From contig JAFSPA010000006.1 of the NCBI GenBank assembly GCA_017443145.1, positions 248,001 through 312,000 on the forward strand: a stretch of DNA of 64,000 nt, in the 5' to 3' direction. The position numbers were made by a program, and so were the translations under genes. The notes beneath the pieces are model-generated. The model ran no database searches. It saw nothing but the letters and a program-made list of their open reading frames with translations, and was not told where the DNA came from. This document shows, in pieces, positions 16,125 to 25,312 of this stretch. The number at the start of each line of letters is the position of its first letter. The stretch's first letter is position 1. This DNA comes from Paludibacteraceae bacterium. Its GTDB lineage: Bacteria; Bacteroidota; Bacteroidia; Bacteroidales; Paludibacteraceae.

Positions 16125-17318
16125 ATGAAAATTTTAGTTTTGAATTGCGGCTCATCTTCGATTAAGTATGCGCTGTATGACATGAGTGATCAAACCCTTT
16201 TGGCAGCCGGTGGCGCAGAGCGCGTAGGTATGGAGGGTTCGTTTGTTAAGATCAAGTATCCGGGCGAGAAGCGAAATGTGATGCATGACATCCCTGAGCA
16301 CACCGAAGGTGTGAAATTCATTTTCTCGTTGCTGACCGATCCCGAGACAGGTGTTCTTAAGTCACTGAGCGAGATTGATGCAGTAGGTCATCGTCTGGTA
16401 CATGGTGGCGAGAAATTCACGGAGTCTGTGATTATCAACGGTCGTGTTATTCGCGCTTTCGAGGCTGTGAGCGATTTGGCTCCGCTGCATAATCCTGCGA
16501 ACCTGAAAGGTATTCGTGCCGTACAGGAGTTGATGCCGGGTCTGCCGCAAGTGGGTGTATTCGATACGGCTTTCCATCAAACGATGCCGGCTTACGCCTA
16601 TATGTACGCGATTCCGCATGAGATGTACGACCGTTATGGTGTGCGTCGTTACGGTTTCCACGGCACGAGCCATCGTTATGTAAGTCAGCGTGTGTGCGAG
16701 TTCTTGGGCGTAGATATTAATAAAGTGAAGATTATCTCTTGCCACATCGGTAACGGTGCTTCTATTGCTGCTATTAAGCGCGGTAAATGTATTGATACGA
16801 CGATGGGTCTGACGCCACTTGAAGGCTTGATGATGGGAACTCGTTCAGGCGATATCGACGGTGGCGCAATCACGTATCTGCAGAAGAAACTGCATCTTGG
16901 TCCGGATGAGATGTCGGACTTCTTGAACAAGAAATGCGGTATGGCAGGTGTGACGGGAATATCGTCGGATATGCGCGAGATTGAAGCTGCTTGTGCAGAA
17001 GGAAACCGTCAAGCACAGCTTGGTCTAGATATGTACAACTACCGCATCAAGAAATATATTGGTGCTTATGCGGCAGCGATGAACGGATTGGATATTATCG
17101 TGTTCACAGCCGGTGTTGGCGAGAACCAAGCAGGTGTTCGTTCCGACGCATTGAAAGGCATGAAGTGGATGGGTATAGAGATTGACGAGGAACTGAACGC
17201 CAAGACTCGCGGCGAAGAGATTGTTATCTCCAAACCTGAGAGCAAAGTGAAAGTGGTTATTATCCCGACGGATGAAGAATTAATGATTGCAAGAGATACG
17301 TTAGCACTCATTTCTTAA
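16125..17318 (+). CDS. ackA: Acetate kinase
   Basis: Turns acetyl phosphate and ADP into acetate and ATP. 397 residues, normal length. N-terminal NCGSSSIKYALYD, the catalytic region VGHRLVHGGEKF with the conserved Arg and His, GFHGTSHRYV, HIGNGASIAAI, the TGISSDMREI block and C-terminal FTAGVGENQAGVR are all present. It follows pta, and the GH13 gene begins directly after its stop with no gap. Confidence 0.97.
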   Translation: MKILVLNCGSSSIKYALYDMSDQTLLAAGGAERVGMEGSFVKIKYPGEKRNVMHDIPEHTEGVKFIFSLLTDPETGVLKSLSEIDAVGHRLVHGGEKFTESVIINGRVIRAFEAVSDLAPLHNPANLKGIRAVQELMPGLPQVGVFDTAFHQTMPAYAYMYAIPHEMYDRYGVRRYGFHGTSHRYVSQRVCEFLGVDINKVKIISCHIGNGASIAAIKRGKCIDTTMGLTPLEGLMMGTRSGDIDGGAITYLQKKLHLGPDEMSDFLNKKCGMAGVTGISSDMREIEAACAEGNRQAQLGLDMYNYRIKKYIGAYAAAMNGLDIIVFTAGVGENQAGVRSDALKGMKWMGIEIDEELNAKTRGEEIVISKPESKVKVVIIPTDEELMIARDTLALIS

Positions 17319-18962
17319 ATGAAACCAATCATATATCAACTTTTTCCGCGTACGTTCACTAATTACAACGAGACGCGGAAGCCTAACGGCACGAAGGAAG
17401 AGAACGGCTGCGGTAAGTTTGCCGATATTACTCCGAAAGCGCTGAAGGCTATTCAGGACTTGGGCATCACACATGTTTGGTACACCGGTGTTATTCGTCA
17501 CGCGACGGCGGAATATAACACGCCATCTATTGTGAAGGGAAAGGCCGGAAGTCCCTATGCCATAACGGATTACTACGATGTGGATCCAGATTTGGCGACG
17601 GATGTAAACAAGCGGATGGCGGAGTTTGAGTCGCTGATTAAGCGCACGCATAAACAGGGGTTGAAAGTGGTGATTGACTTTGTGCCAAACCATGTAGCGC
17701 GCGAATATAAGTCCGTTTGCAAACCCAAAGGGTTGGAGGATTTGGGCGAAGGCGATCATCCAGAGTGGGCGTTCTCTCCGCTGAATAACTTCTATTACCT
17801 GCCAGGGGAGAAGTTCGCGCCGAGTTTCGATATAGGTGACTACGAGGAGTTTCCTGCCAAAGTGACGGGAAATGATTGTTTCACGGCCCATCCGAGTCGC
17901 GACGATTGGTACGAGACGGTTAAGCTCAATTATGGCGTTTTCTATCAAGGTGGAGGCGAGAAGCAGTTCGACCCTATTCCATCGACGTGGTACAAGATGA
18001 TGTCTATTCTGTCGTTTTGGGCCCGGAAAGGTGTGGACGCTTTCCGTGTAGATATGGCGGAGATGGTGCCGGTTGAGTTCTGGCAGTGGGTAATTCCGAA
18101 TATCCATAAATACTTCGCGGATGTGGAGTTTATCGGAGAAGTGTATAACCCGCTTTTGTACCGCGATTTTATCGGTGCAGGATTTACGTACTTATACGAC
18201 AAAGTCGGGATGTATGATTACTTGCGTGGCGTGACGACGAAAGCATGGGCAGCGGAAGGCATAACGGGTCATTGGCAAACGGTGGATGACATCAAAGACC
18301 ATATGCTGTATTTCCTGGAGAACCATGACGAGCAACGTATCGCCAGCGGTTTCTTCTGCGGCAGAGGCAGTAACGCCGAACCGGCCATGATTGTGGCCGC
18401 GACGCTTGGACGCAATCCTGTACTTATTTGGGCAGGACAAGAAGTAGGCGAGAAAGGCATGGACTTGGAAGGTTTTTCCGGCATTGACGGTCGGACGACT
18501 ATCTTCGACTATTGGGGCGTTAAGGCGTTACAAGCTTGGACCAATCACGGTCAGTTTGACGGCAAGATGTTAAATGCCGATCAGAAGAGTCTGCGGACCT
18601 TCTACCAACGGCTGCTGACGATAGCTCGTGACCATAGTGCGGTTAACTCCGGATTGATGTACGATTTGGAATACGCGCAAGGCGAGGGCTTTGACAGACA
18701 TGAACAATATGCTTATATCCGCAAGTCGGAGGACGAGTTGCTGCTGATTGTAGTCAATTTCGACGACAAGGAGAAAGAGGTGTCGGTTCGTATTCCAGAC
18801 GATGCTTTCCACTATCTCCAACAAGAGCCGTTGGCTAAGGCGAAAGCTGCGGACTTGCTGACAGGCGGCAAAGGTAAGACGATAGCTTTTGTACCCAATC
18901 AACCCATAACGATAACATTACCCGCATGGAAAGGCGCTATATTACAGATTACTTCCGCCTGA
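17319..18962 (+). CDS. Cytoplasmic alpha-amylase family (GH13) protein
   Basis: 547 residues without signal peptide, so intracellular breakdown or remodelling of alpha-glucans is likely. GH13 regions in order: I DFVPNH; II GVDAFRVDMAEM (nucleophile Asp in FRVDM); III VEFIGEVYNP (acid/base Glu); IV FLENHDEQR (transition-state Asp). The C-terminal part has the beta-sandwich usual in this family. The ATG follows the ackA stop with no spacer, and the 3' end overlaps the UbiA gene by 37 bp. Together with pta and ackA this suggests glycogen or maltodextrin use tied to acetate production (inference). The exact specificity cannot be told. Confidence 0.9.
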   Translation: MKPIIYQLFPRTFTNYNETRKPNGTKEENGCGKFADITPKALKAIQDLGITHVWYTGVIRHATAEYNTPSIVKGKAGSPYAITDYYDVDPDLATDVNKRMAEFESLIKRTHKQGLKVVIDFVPNHVAREYKSVCKPKGLEDLGEGDHPEWAFSPLNNFYYLPGEKFAPSFDIGDYEEFPAKVTGNDCFTAHPSRDDWYETVKLNYGVFYQGGGEKQFDPIPSTWYKMMSILSFWARKGVDAFRVDMAEMVPVEFWQWVIPNIHKYFADVEFIGEVYNPLLYRDFIGAGFTYLYDKVGMYDYLRGVTTKAWAAEGITGHWQTVDDIKDHMLYFLENHDEQRIASGFFCGRGSNAEPAMIVAATLGRNPVLIWAGQEVGEKGMDLEGFSGIDGRTTIFDYWGVKALQAWTNHGQFDGKMLNADQKSLRTFYQRLLTIARDHSAVNSGLMYDLEYAQGEGFDRHEQYAYIRKSEDELLLIVVNFDDKEKEVSVRIPDDAFHYLQQEPLAKAKAADLLTGGKGKTIAFVPNQPITITLPAWKGAILQITSA

Positions 18963-19867
18963 TGCGTTGGCAAAACCTGCTGTTTCTGGTTTTCCTGATG
19001 TGGGTGATGGAGCGGGTTTGCGCAGAGGTGCTATATGCTAACGGATTCTACGAGATATTGCCATGGTGGTATCTTGTGGTGCTGATTGGCGCGTCTGTAG
19101 GTGTTGCGGCAGGAGGATATATCATCAACGACTATTTTGACATTAAGATAGACCGGATTAATCGTGCGGACAGGCTGATAGTGACACAGACTATCAGTAA
19201 AGACGAGGCGATGTGGGCGTATCGTATTGCGACCGGAATAGGTATTGTGTTGGGTTTAGTGGCATCGTGGATTATTCGGAGTTGGTCGATGGCAGTAATC
19301 TTTGTTTTTGTGCCGGGTTTGCTGTGGTTTTATTCGTCGGCCTATAAGCGGCAGTTCTTGTTGGGCAACTTGATTATTGCGCTTTCGGCAGCTTTGCCTC
19401 CGATATTATTGGCTATAGCCAATGTAGGCTGGATGGATCGTCATTTTGCGGTTATTATGCCGTATTTGACGTGGAGTAAGGACCTTTTCTATTGGATGAG
19501 CGGATTTGCGCTATTTGCGTTTCTACTCACGTGGATACGAGAGATTGTGAAGGACTTGCAAGACCAAGCGGGAGACAGGGAGTTAGAATGCCATACGCTA
19601 CCAATTGTTTTGGGCGAGACGTGGACGAAGATTATCCTGACGGTACTGATTATAGGGACGGGATGTTTGATTGGCTATTTGGCCTTTATGCTCCGCGCAA
19701 AGGTAGCGTATCCCTTGCTTATCCCTTGCTGTTTAGCTGTTTTGTTGGTGGTGGAGATTGGCATGCTTTGGGCTGCCCGGATTCCAACCGATTATCGTCG
19801 TGCGCAGTTACTTGTTAAACTGACCATGTTTGTGGGCATACTCTATGCTTTCTTCCTTCAATTCTAA
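18926..19867 (+). CDS. UbiA family prenyltransferase
   Basis: Integral membrane protein of 313 residues with about eight to nine helices. The first Asp-rich motif is NDYFDIKIDRINRADR, the second is KDLQDQAGDRELECHTLPI; both bind the Mg-diphosphate of the prenyl donor. Bacteroidota proteins of this type are often named geranylgeranylglycerol-phosphate geranylgeranyltransferase-like; a role in quinone or lipid prenylation is possible and the acceptor is unknown. Start 18926 keeps YFRLMRWQNLLF, which matches the usual N-terminus; an ATG at 18962 overlapping the GH13 stop is the alternative. It overlaps maf. Confidence 0.88.
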   Translation: MERRYITDYFRLMRWQNLLFLVFLMWVMERVCAEVLYANGFYEILPWWYLVVLIGASVGVAAGGYIINDYFDIKIDRINRADRLIVTQTISKDEAMWAYRIATGIGIVLGLVASWIIRSWSMAVIFVFVPGLLWFYSSAYKRQFLLGNLIIALSAALPPILLAIANVGWMDRHFAVIMPYLTWSKDLFYWMSGFALFAFLLTWIREIVKDLQDQAGDRELECHTLPIVLGETWTKIILTVLIIGTGCLIGYLAFMLRAKVAYPLLIPCCLAVLLVVEIGMLWAARIPTDYRRAQLLVKLTMFVGILYAFFLQF

Positions 19868-20444
19868 ATACGATATCATTCTCGGGTCTCAATCGCCTCG
19901 CCGCCGAGAGTTAATGGCAGGCTTGGATGTACCTTTTCGCGCAATTACTATTGATGCGGACGAGTCGTATCCACATACATTAGAGGCCGGGGACATACCT
20001 ATTTATATATCGCGCGCGAAAGCTCAAGCGTATTTGCCGCAGTTGGGTGAGACGGAGTTGTTGATTACGGCAGATACGATTGTGTGGTTAGACGGCAAGA
20101 TGTTGGGCAAGCCTACGGATGAAGAAGATGCGTGCCGAATGTTGCGGCAATTATCCGGTCGAACGCATCAGGTTTATACCGGCGTGACATTCTCGCGTAT
20201 AGTGGACGGAACAGCAGAGATAGAGTCACTTGTGGATAAGACCGACGTGACTTTTCGGGAACTGAGTGAAGAGGAGATTCGTTACTATGTAGCAAAATAT
20301 AAGCCCCTGGACAAAGCCGGGGCTTATGGAGTTCAAGAATTCATCGGCTACATTGGTGTCAGCCGGATGGTTGGTTCGTATTTTAATGTGATGGGGTTCC
20401 CCATCGAGCTTGTTTACGAGACGCTCAAGCGTATTGCTCGTTAG
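19845..20444 (+). CDS. maf: Maf-like nucleoside triphosphate pyrophosphatase
   Basis: House-cleaning pyrophosphatase of 199 residues that hydrolyses dTTP/UTP or modified nucleotides. N-terminal LGSQSPRRREL phosphate-binding loop, ITADTIVWLDGKMLGKP, SGRTHQVYTGV and the C-terminal GAYGVQEFIGY blocks are present. Start is the ATG at 19845; a TTG at 19830 would extend it. The start lies within the end of the UbiA gene. Its stop TAG overlaps the stop TAA of the convergent parC gene (shared bases TTAG). Confidence 0.92.
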   Translation: MLSSFNSKYDIILGSQSPRRRELMAGLDVPFRAITIDADESYPHTLEAGDIPIYISRAKAQAYLPQLGETELLITADTIVWLDGKMLGKPTDEEDACRMLRQLSGRTHQVYTGVTFSRIVDGTAEIESLVDKTDVTFRELSEEEIRYYVAKYKPLDKAGAYGVQEFIGYIGVSRMVGSYFNVMGFPIELVYETLKRIAR

Positions 20445-23071
20445 AATAAACTTAGTTGTTCATCTACGGGTTTGCTGTCTTCAGGTATCTCATTGGTAAT
20501 AATCAAAGGGACATCTGCGGCTGTTTCCGTCGGCTCGGGAGGAGTCGTTTCTTCCTGTTCGGTCTCAGCCTCGGGTTCTTGTTCCGATTCGAGGTCGGAT
20601 TCCGGTTCGGGCTCCGGTTCAGGAGTAATGTCCTCGATGGAAGCGATATCCAATGTTGAGATGCGTTTACCTTTGGCCTTTGGCGATTTGGCATCAATAA
20701 ACTCCGCCATGACGAGCTCTAACGGCTCGCGGAACTCGTCCTTGAAGACTACGCGGAAGACAGCCTCTTCACGGTCATTGATAGCAACTAACTTAGAGTC
20801 GGCGTTATCGCCGAGGAAGTTCTGGGTTTTGGGTGATGCATCCAAGACAAAACGTTTGCCGTAGTAATAACCCAATTCGGCATTCCAGAGTGCGAGCGAC
20901 CAAACCTTATCGGGATCAAACTTCTCGATACGCAGCCATCCTTGCTCGAAGTGCGCCGTTTCCTCGAAGGTATTGAGGAAGTAATCGCCATTCTGCATGA
21001 TAACCAAAACGCGGTCATCATCTTGGAATTCGCCGAGATACATGCCTTGTGCATCGTAATTGATACGGAGCACATCGGGATCGAACCACACTTTTCTTCC
21101 GCCCAATGTAGAGCGACCTTTCTGCTTGAGGGAGATGGATTTCACATCGTATTTGGTGAGCAAGTTACCTCGGGCGCTACGACTCTTAACGGCCAGTTCG
21201 CTCAAGTCCTTTGAGACCTCAAGTTTCTTAAGATGCAGCGCAGGTTTGAGCATGACGCGAATCACTTCCGCTTCGCCATTGGGGTTCGCAGTAAAGTATG
21301 CTACACGGCTACCACTCTTACCTTGCGTCAGATCGTACTCTTTGTCACGCGCCACACCGGTGACGTAGAAGCGCTTCATGTAATAGTGACCGCCTCTTCC
21401 GTCGCGGTAGACGACGTTATAGATGGTGCGAGTATCGTTCTTCTTGAAGATATCGATATGGATGATATCGGTGCCGATAAAAATCTTCTCCGCCACGCGA
21501 ACAATCTTGTACTTGCCGTCACGATGGAAGACGATGATATCGTCCAAGTCGGAACAGTTGCACAAGAACTCATCCTTCTTCAGTCCGGTACCGATAAAGC
21601 CTTCCTCGCGGTTGATATAGAGCTTCTCGTTGGCCTCAACCACGGTCTTGACGTTGATATTGGCGAAGTTACGCACCTCCGTTCTGCGCGGATATTTATC
21701 TCCGTATTTAGCTTTGAGAGATTCGAACCAGCGAATCGTATAATCGGTCAAGTGGCGCAAGTCTTTCTCGGTCTGTTTGATTTTCTTATCGAGGTCCTTC
21801 ATCAACTCGTCGGCTTTTTTGGAGTCGAACTTCGTGATACGAATCATGCGGATGTCGAAAAGTTTCTCAATATCCTCGCGTTTCACATCGCGAATGAGTT
21901 TGGTTTTGAACGGTTCGAGGGCTTTGTCCACGAAAGCAATCAGTTTCTCCTTATCGGGCGCTGTTTCGTAGCCTTCCTCCTTATAGATACGATTCTCGAT
22001 AAAGATACGCTCCAATGAGGTATAGAAGTATTGCTCTTCGAGTTCGGCTTTCTGAATCTCCAGCTCCCACTTGAGCAGGGCCATCGTGTTGTCGGTGGAC
22101 TTACGGAGGAGAGTGCTGACATTGGTGAATATCGGCTTACGATTCTCAATGACGCAGCAGTTGGGCGAGATACTTACCTCGCAATCGGTAAAGGCATAGA
22201 GTGCGTCAATGGTTTTGTCGGACGAGCTGCCCGGTGCCAGTTGCACAACGATCTTTGCCTCCTCGGCTGTGAAATCGTCGACCTTACGGATTTTTATTTT
22301 TCCGCGGTCCTGCGCACGCAAGATGGTCTCGATGATTTTGGACGTTGTTGTACCGTATGGCACTTGCGAGATAATCAGCGTTTTGTTGTCATCTGTTTTG
22401 GTTATCTTCGAGCGAATACGCACCACTCCCCCCCGTTCGCCATCGTTATAGCGGCTCACGTCGATCTCGCCACCTGTCGGGAAGTCGGGATATAGGCGGA
22501 AGTCTTCTCCGCGCAAGTATGCTAACGAGGCATCGCACAGGTCGTTGAAGTTATGGGGCAGAATCTTGGAGTTTAATCCGACTGCGATACCTTCAACACC
22601 TTGAGCTAAGAGTAGCGGGAACTTAACAGGCAGGTGGATGGGTTCTTTCTTACGTCCATCATAACTGAGCATCCACTCGGTGGTCTTTGGATTGAAAACC
22701 GTTTCCAGAGCGAACTTACTCAACCGCGCCTCAATATAACGAGGAGCCGCAGCACCGTCACCAGTAAGGATATTACCCCAGTTACCTTGGCAATCGATGA
22801 GTAGATCTTTCTGTCCGAGTTGCACCAACGCATCGCCAATACTGGCGTCACCATGCGGGTGGTATTGCATCGTTTGACCTACGATATTAGCCACCTTATT
22901 CATTTTTCCGTCATCCACGCACTTCATAGCGTGCAAGATGCGGCGCTGAACAGGTTTGAGGCCATCTTCTATCGCAGGGACGGCACGTTCGAGGATAACA
23001 TACGAGGCATAGTCCAGGAACCAATCCTGGTACATGCCGGTCAAATGATATTTGATCTTATCCTCAGCCAC
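20441..23071 (-). CDS. parC: DNA topoisomerase IV subunit A (gyrase A-like)
   Basis: 876 residues. The N-terminal breakage-reunion domain has DYASYVILERAVPAIEDGLKPVQRRIL and the HPHGDASIGDALVQL block; the active-site tyrosine is in APRYIEARLS. The C-terminal half is the beta-pinwheel, less gyrase-like (no clear GyrA box), which fits topoisomerase IV. A Pro/Glu-rich acidic tail of about 55 residues ends in EQLSLF. Start is GTG at 23071; the start overlaps the stop of a 55-residue membrane-protein gene by one base (TAGTG). No parE is in the window. Confidence 0.9.
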   Translation of the reverse strand: MAEDKIKYHLTGMYQDWFLDYASYVILERAVPAIEDGLKPVQRRILHAMKCVDDGKMNKVANIVGQTMQYHPHGDASIGDALVQLGQKDLLIDCQGNWGNILTGDGAAAPRYIEARLSKFALETVFNPKTTEWMLSYDGRKKEPIHLPVKFPLLLAQGVEGIAVGLNSKILPHNFNDLCDASLAYLRGEDFRLYPDFPTGGEIDVSRYNDGERGGVVRIRSKITKTDDNKTLIISQVPYGTTTSKIIETILRAQDRGKIKIRKVDDFTAEEAKIVVQLAPGSSSDKTIDALYAFTDCEVSISPNCCVIENRKPIFTNVSTLLRKSTDNTMALLKWELEIQKAELEEQYFYTSLERIFIENRIYKEEGYETAPDKEKLIAFVDKALEPFKTKLIRDVKREDIEKLFDIRMIRITKFDSKKADELMKDLDKKIKQTEKDLRHLTDYTIRWFESLKAKYGDKYPRRTEVRNFANINVKTVVEANEKLYINREEGFIGTGLKKDEFLCNCSDLDDIIVFHRDGKYKIVRVAEKIFIGTDIIHIDIFKKNDTRTIYNVVYRDGRGGHYYMKRFYVTGVARDKEYDLTQGKSGSRVAYFTANPNGEAEVIRVMLKPALHLKKLEVSKDLSELAVKSRSARGNLLTKYDVKSISLKQKGRSTLGGRKVWFDPDVLRINYDAQGMYLGEFQDDDRVLVIMQNGDYFLNTFEETAHFEQGWLRIEKFDPDKVWSLALWNAELGYYYGKRFVLDASPKTQNFLGDNADSKLVAINDREEAVFRVVFKDEFREPLELVMAEFIDAKSPKAKGKRISTLDIASIEDITPEPEPEPESDLESEQEPEAETEQEETTPPEPTETAADVPLIITNEIPEDSKPVDEQLSLF

Positions 23072-23238
23072 TATTCACCTCGCTTGTTAAAGAAGATATA
23101 CGCCAGGATACCTGCTACTTCGAGAACGAGGCTGGTGGCCAGTAAGAAGTTCTTTTGTACACCACAGAAATACACTACCAGGCAGATTACGCCCAGCAAA
23201 ACGAGGATAATTCCCAAATTGTTCAATAAGTTTTTCAT
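23071..23238 (-). CDS. Small two-helix membrane protein (55 aa)
   Basis: A 55-codon frame fits exactly between dprA and parC. It begins ATG (MKNLLNNLGIILVLLGVICL), runs through two hydrophobic stretches (about 8-24 and 32-49) separated by YFCGVQKN, and ends in FFNKRGE. The start lies 19 bp after the dprA stop; the TAG stop overlaps the GTG of parC by one base, the layout of a translationally coupled gene. Function unknown; from memory, short proteins of this shape occur at this position in other Bacteroidota. Confidence 0.75.
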   Translation of the reverse strand: MKNLLNNLGIILVLLGVICLVVYFCGVQKNFLLATSLVLEVAGILAYIFFNKRGE

Positions 23239-23257
23239 ATTATTATATTTTTAATTA

Positions 23258-24322
23258 CTATTTTAGTGCGCGGTACATATTTCCCGGCAGCATTTTAACG
23301 AGGCTACTCATCTCCAGGACCATCAGCGACGCGGCTACTTGGGCATAAGGTAGTTCTGATTGCTCGACCAATTGGTTGACGCTCAATCCGTCTTCAGCAG
23401 CGCGAAGGAGTTGTAAGATGTCTTTCTCGGGTTTGTCCATGTCCACAAACAAGTCTTCTATCTCCGTTTGCACAGGTTCGGCCGTCCAGCCCATATCAGT
23501 TATCAAGTCCTCTGCACTATTAATCAACAAGGCTCTGCTGGTGCGGATGAGGTTATTGCAGCCCAGAGAGTTGACATCTTTTGGTCGTCCCGGGAAGGCA
23601 TATACGTTGCGGTTATAATCGCTCGCATCGCAGGCTGTTATTAACGATCCGCCTTTGAGTTTGGACTCTGCTACCACTACGGCATCTGCCAATCCGGCAA
23701 TGATACGATTTCGCGCCACAAAGTTCAGTTTCTCCGGTTCCGTCTCGCTGGGATACTCGGTTAAGAGTCCACCCCTCGCTAAGGCCTCCACGGCCACTTG
23801 CCGATGAACAGTCGGATAGATACGGTCTAATCCGTGCGCAGGGATGATAATCGTCGGTATACCAGCTTCCAATGCTGCGCGATGGGCTGCCACATCAATA
23901 CCGTAAGCCAAGCCGCTGATGATAGTGATGTCTTTTATGCGTTTAGCCAGATCGAGCACCAACTGTCGCGTCAGTTCTTTACCGTTCTCTGAGGCAGAGC
24001 GGGTACCGACAATGGACACAAACTTACCCTCATTAAACCGGATATTTCCTTTTCCAAAGAGCACTACGGGCAGGTCAGGGCATTCTTTCAAGCGCGTCGG
24101 ATAATCGGCATCTTGGTAATAATAGACATTGATGCCGTGCTTTTGGGTAAATTCCAACTCTTTTTGAGCACGTCTCAAGGCATCCCATTTCCAACTATCG
24201 TCGGCTTTCTCCCATGCTTTTTCCGGTGTCTCGGCAGCCTCCAGCATGATACGGACCCGACGCGGGTTGTTGGGATAAATGATCCCTAACGCAATCGCAT
24301 ATTTTAATGTTTCCAGGTCCAT
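23258..24322 (-). CDS. dprA: DNA processing protein DprA
   Basis: Loads RecA on incoming single-stranded DNA in natural transformation; also kept in many non-competent bacteria. 354 residues. The Rossmann-like core shows SIVGTRSASENGKELT, ISGLAYGIDVAAHRAAL, LLTEYPSETEPEKLNFVARNRIIAGLADAVVVAES and GGSLITA, in the order typical of DprA. A C-terminal winged-helix domain (about residue 290 on, LRAAEDGLSVNQLVEQSELP) is present, and an N-terminal SAM-like part precedes the core. It overlaps the VanZ-like gene by 19 bp. Confidence 0.95.
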   Translation of the reverse strand: MDLETLKYAIALGIIYPNNPRRVRIMLEAAETPEKAWEKADDSWKWDALRRAQKELEFTQKHGINVYYYQDADYPTRLKECPDLPVVLFGKGNIRFNEGKFVSIVGTRSASENGKELTRQLVLDLAKRIKDITIISGLAYGIDVAAHRAALEAGIPTIIIPAHGLDRIYPTVHRQVAVEALARGGLLTEYPSETEPEKLNFVARNRIIAGLADAVVVAESKLKGGSLITACDASDYNRNVYAFPGRPKDVNSLGCNNLIRTSRALLINSAEDLITDMGWTAEPVQTEIEDLFVDMDKPEKDILQLLRAAEDGLSVNQLVEQSELPYAQVAASLMVLEMSSLVKMLPGNMYRALK

Positions 24323-24678
24323 ATTCCAGCCACGAGACTAACGCCTATCGTTGTTCCTATTATATCTGCCACCCAATCCCACCAACTGGCTGTACGCGGA
24401 TAACAACAAGTCCCTTGCAGGATTTCCATCAGCCCTCCGTAGAGAACAGGAACGAGTGCTCCTAACAGCCACAAGTATTTGCTTTTCACTTTATCCCTCC
24501 ACATGTTGAGCGTCAATGCTCCGCTCAAGCATAAGTATGCCACCACGTGTTCCCATTTATCCAAGAAGGGCACGTCTTCCGGCAAACGGAGGGCAGAATC
24601 TGCTACCAAGCTGAAGTAAGTTATCAGCAGGCCAATGATGACAGATTCTTTATATATTAGAGCTTTTCGCCAAAACAT
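24304..24678 (-). CDS. VanZ-like family membrane protein
   Basis: 124 residues with about four transmembrane helices. The VanZ-like hallmark is seen in FLDKWEHVVAYLCLSGALT and YGGLMEILQGTCCYPRTASWWDWVADIIGTTIG (acidic and Asn/Asp positions facing the membrane core). Members are widespread; the name comes from teicoplanin resistance but most have no known role. It overlaps upp by 22 bp and dprA by 19 bp, so it is deep inside an operon. Confidence 0.85.
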   Translation of the reverse strand: MFWRKALIYKESVIIGLLITYFSLVADSALRLPEDVPFLDKWEHVVAYLCLSGALTLNMWRDKVKSKYLWLLGALVPVLYGGLMEILQGTCCYPRTASWWDWVADIIGTTIGVSLVAGIWTWKH

Positions 24679-25307
24679 AAGTCGCCCGCATCTCCTAATC
24701 CAGGCACGATATATTTCTTCTCGTTCAAAGTAGGATCAACAGCGGCGCACCACAAGGTCACGTTATCCGGCATTACGGGTTTGAGGAAATCAATGGCCTG
24801 ATTAGTTCCGATAACGCAGCACAGATGAACCTGTTTGGGTTCGCCATGGGTCAGTAAAGCTTTGTAGGCAGCCTCCATTGACATTCCTGTTGCCAACATC
24901 GGGTCCACCAAGAGGAGGGTCTTGCCATCCAACTTAGGAGCTGCCATATATTCCGAAACGATTTCCAATTCGCCCTTTTCATTTACGCAACGATAGGCGC
25001 TGAGGAAAGCATTCTCTGCATGGTCATACATATCGAGGAAACCGATATGCAATGGCAATCCGGCACGCATGACGCTGGCGACGACGATTGCATCTTGAGC
25101 CACCGGCATATGGGCAACGCCAAGAGGTGTTTGTACGTCTTCCGGCTGATAATCCAATGCACGGCTAACTTCGATAGCCATAATTTGGCCAATACGCTCG
25201 ATATTGCGACGGAAACGCATACTATCCTTCTGGATATCGACACTACGGATTTCCTTCAAATACTGGTTAAGCAGCGAGCTGTGCTCCGATAAATTGATTA
25301 CTTTCAT
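24657..25307 (-). CDS. upp: Uracil phosphoribosyltransferase
   Basis: Converts uracil and PRPP to UMP. 216 residues. PRPP-binding loop LLLVDPMLATGMSM; N-terminal NLSEHSSLLNQYLKEIR and the VASVMRAGLPLHIGF block; the C-terminal uracil-binding region is IVPGLGDAGDLCFGEKL. It starts 5 bp after the LytTR regulator stop and overlaps the VanZ-like gene, so it shares their transcript. Confidence 0.95.
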   Translation of the reverse strand: MKVINLSEHSSLLNQYLKEIRSVDIQKDSMRFRRNIERIGQIMAIEVSRALDYQPEDVQTPLGVAHMPVAQDAIVVASVMRAGLPLHIGFLDMYDHAENAFLSAYRCVNEKGELEIVSEYMAAPKLDGKTLLLVDPMLATGMSMEAAYKALLTHGEPKQVHLCCVIGTNQAIDFLKPVMPDNVTLWCAAVDPTLNEKKYIVPGLGDAGDLCFGEKL

Positions 25308-25312
25308 ATTGC

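Noticed and set aside
17301..18107. Open frame of 268 codons opposite the GH13 gene
   Set aside because: Shadow of a strong coding sequence with all four GH13 motifs.
21233..22018. Open frame of 261 codons opposite parC
   Set aside because: Shadow frame; no motif, and parC is certain.
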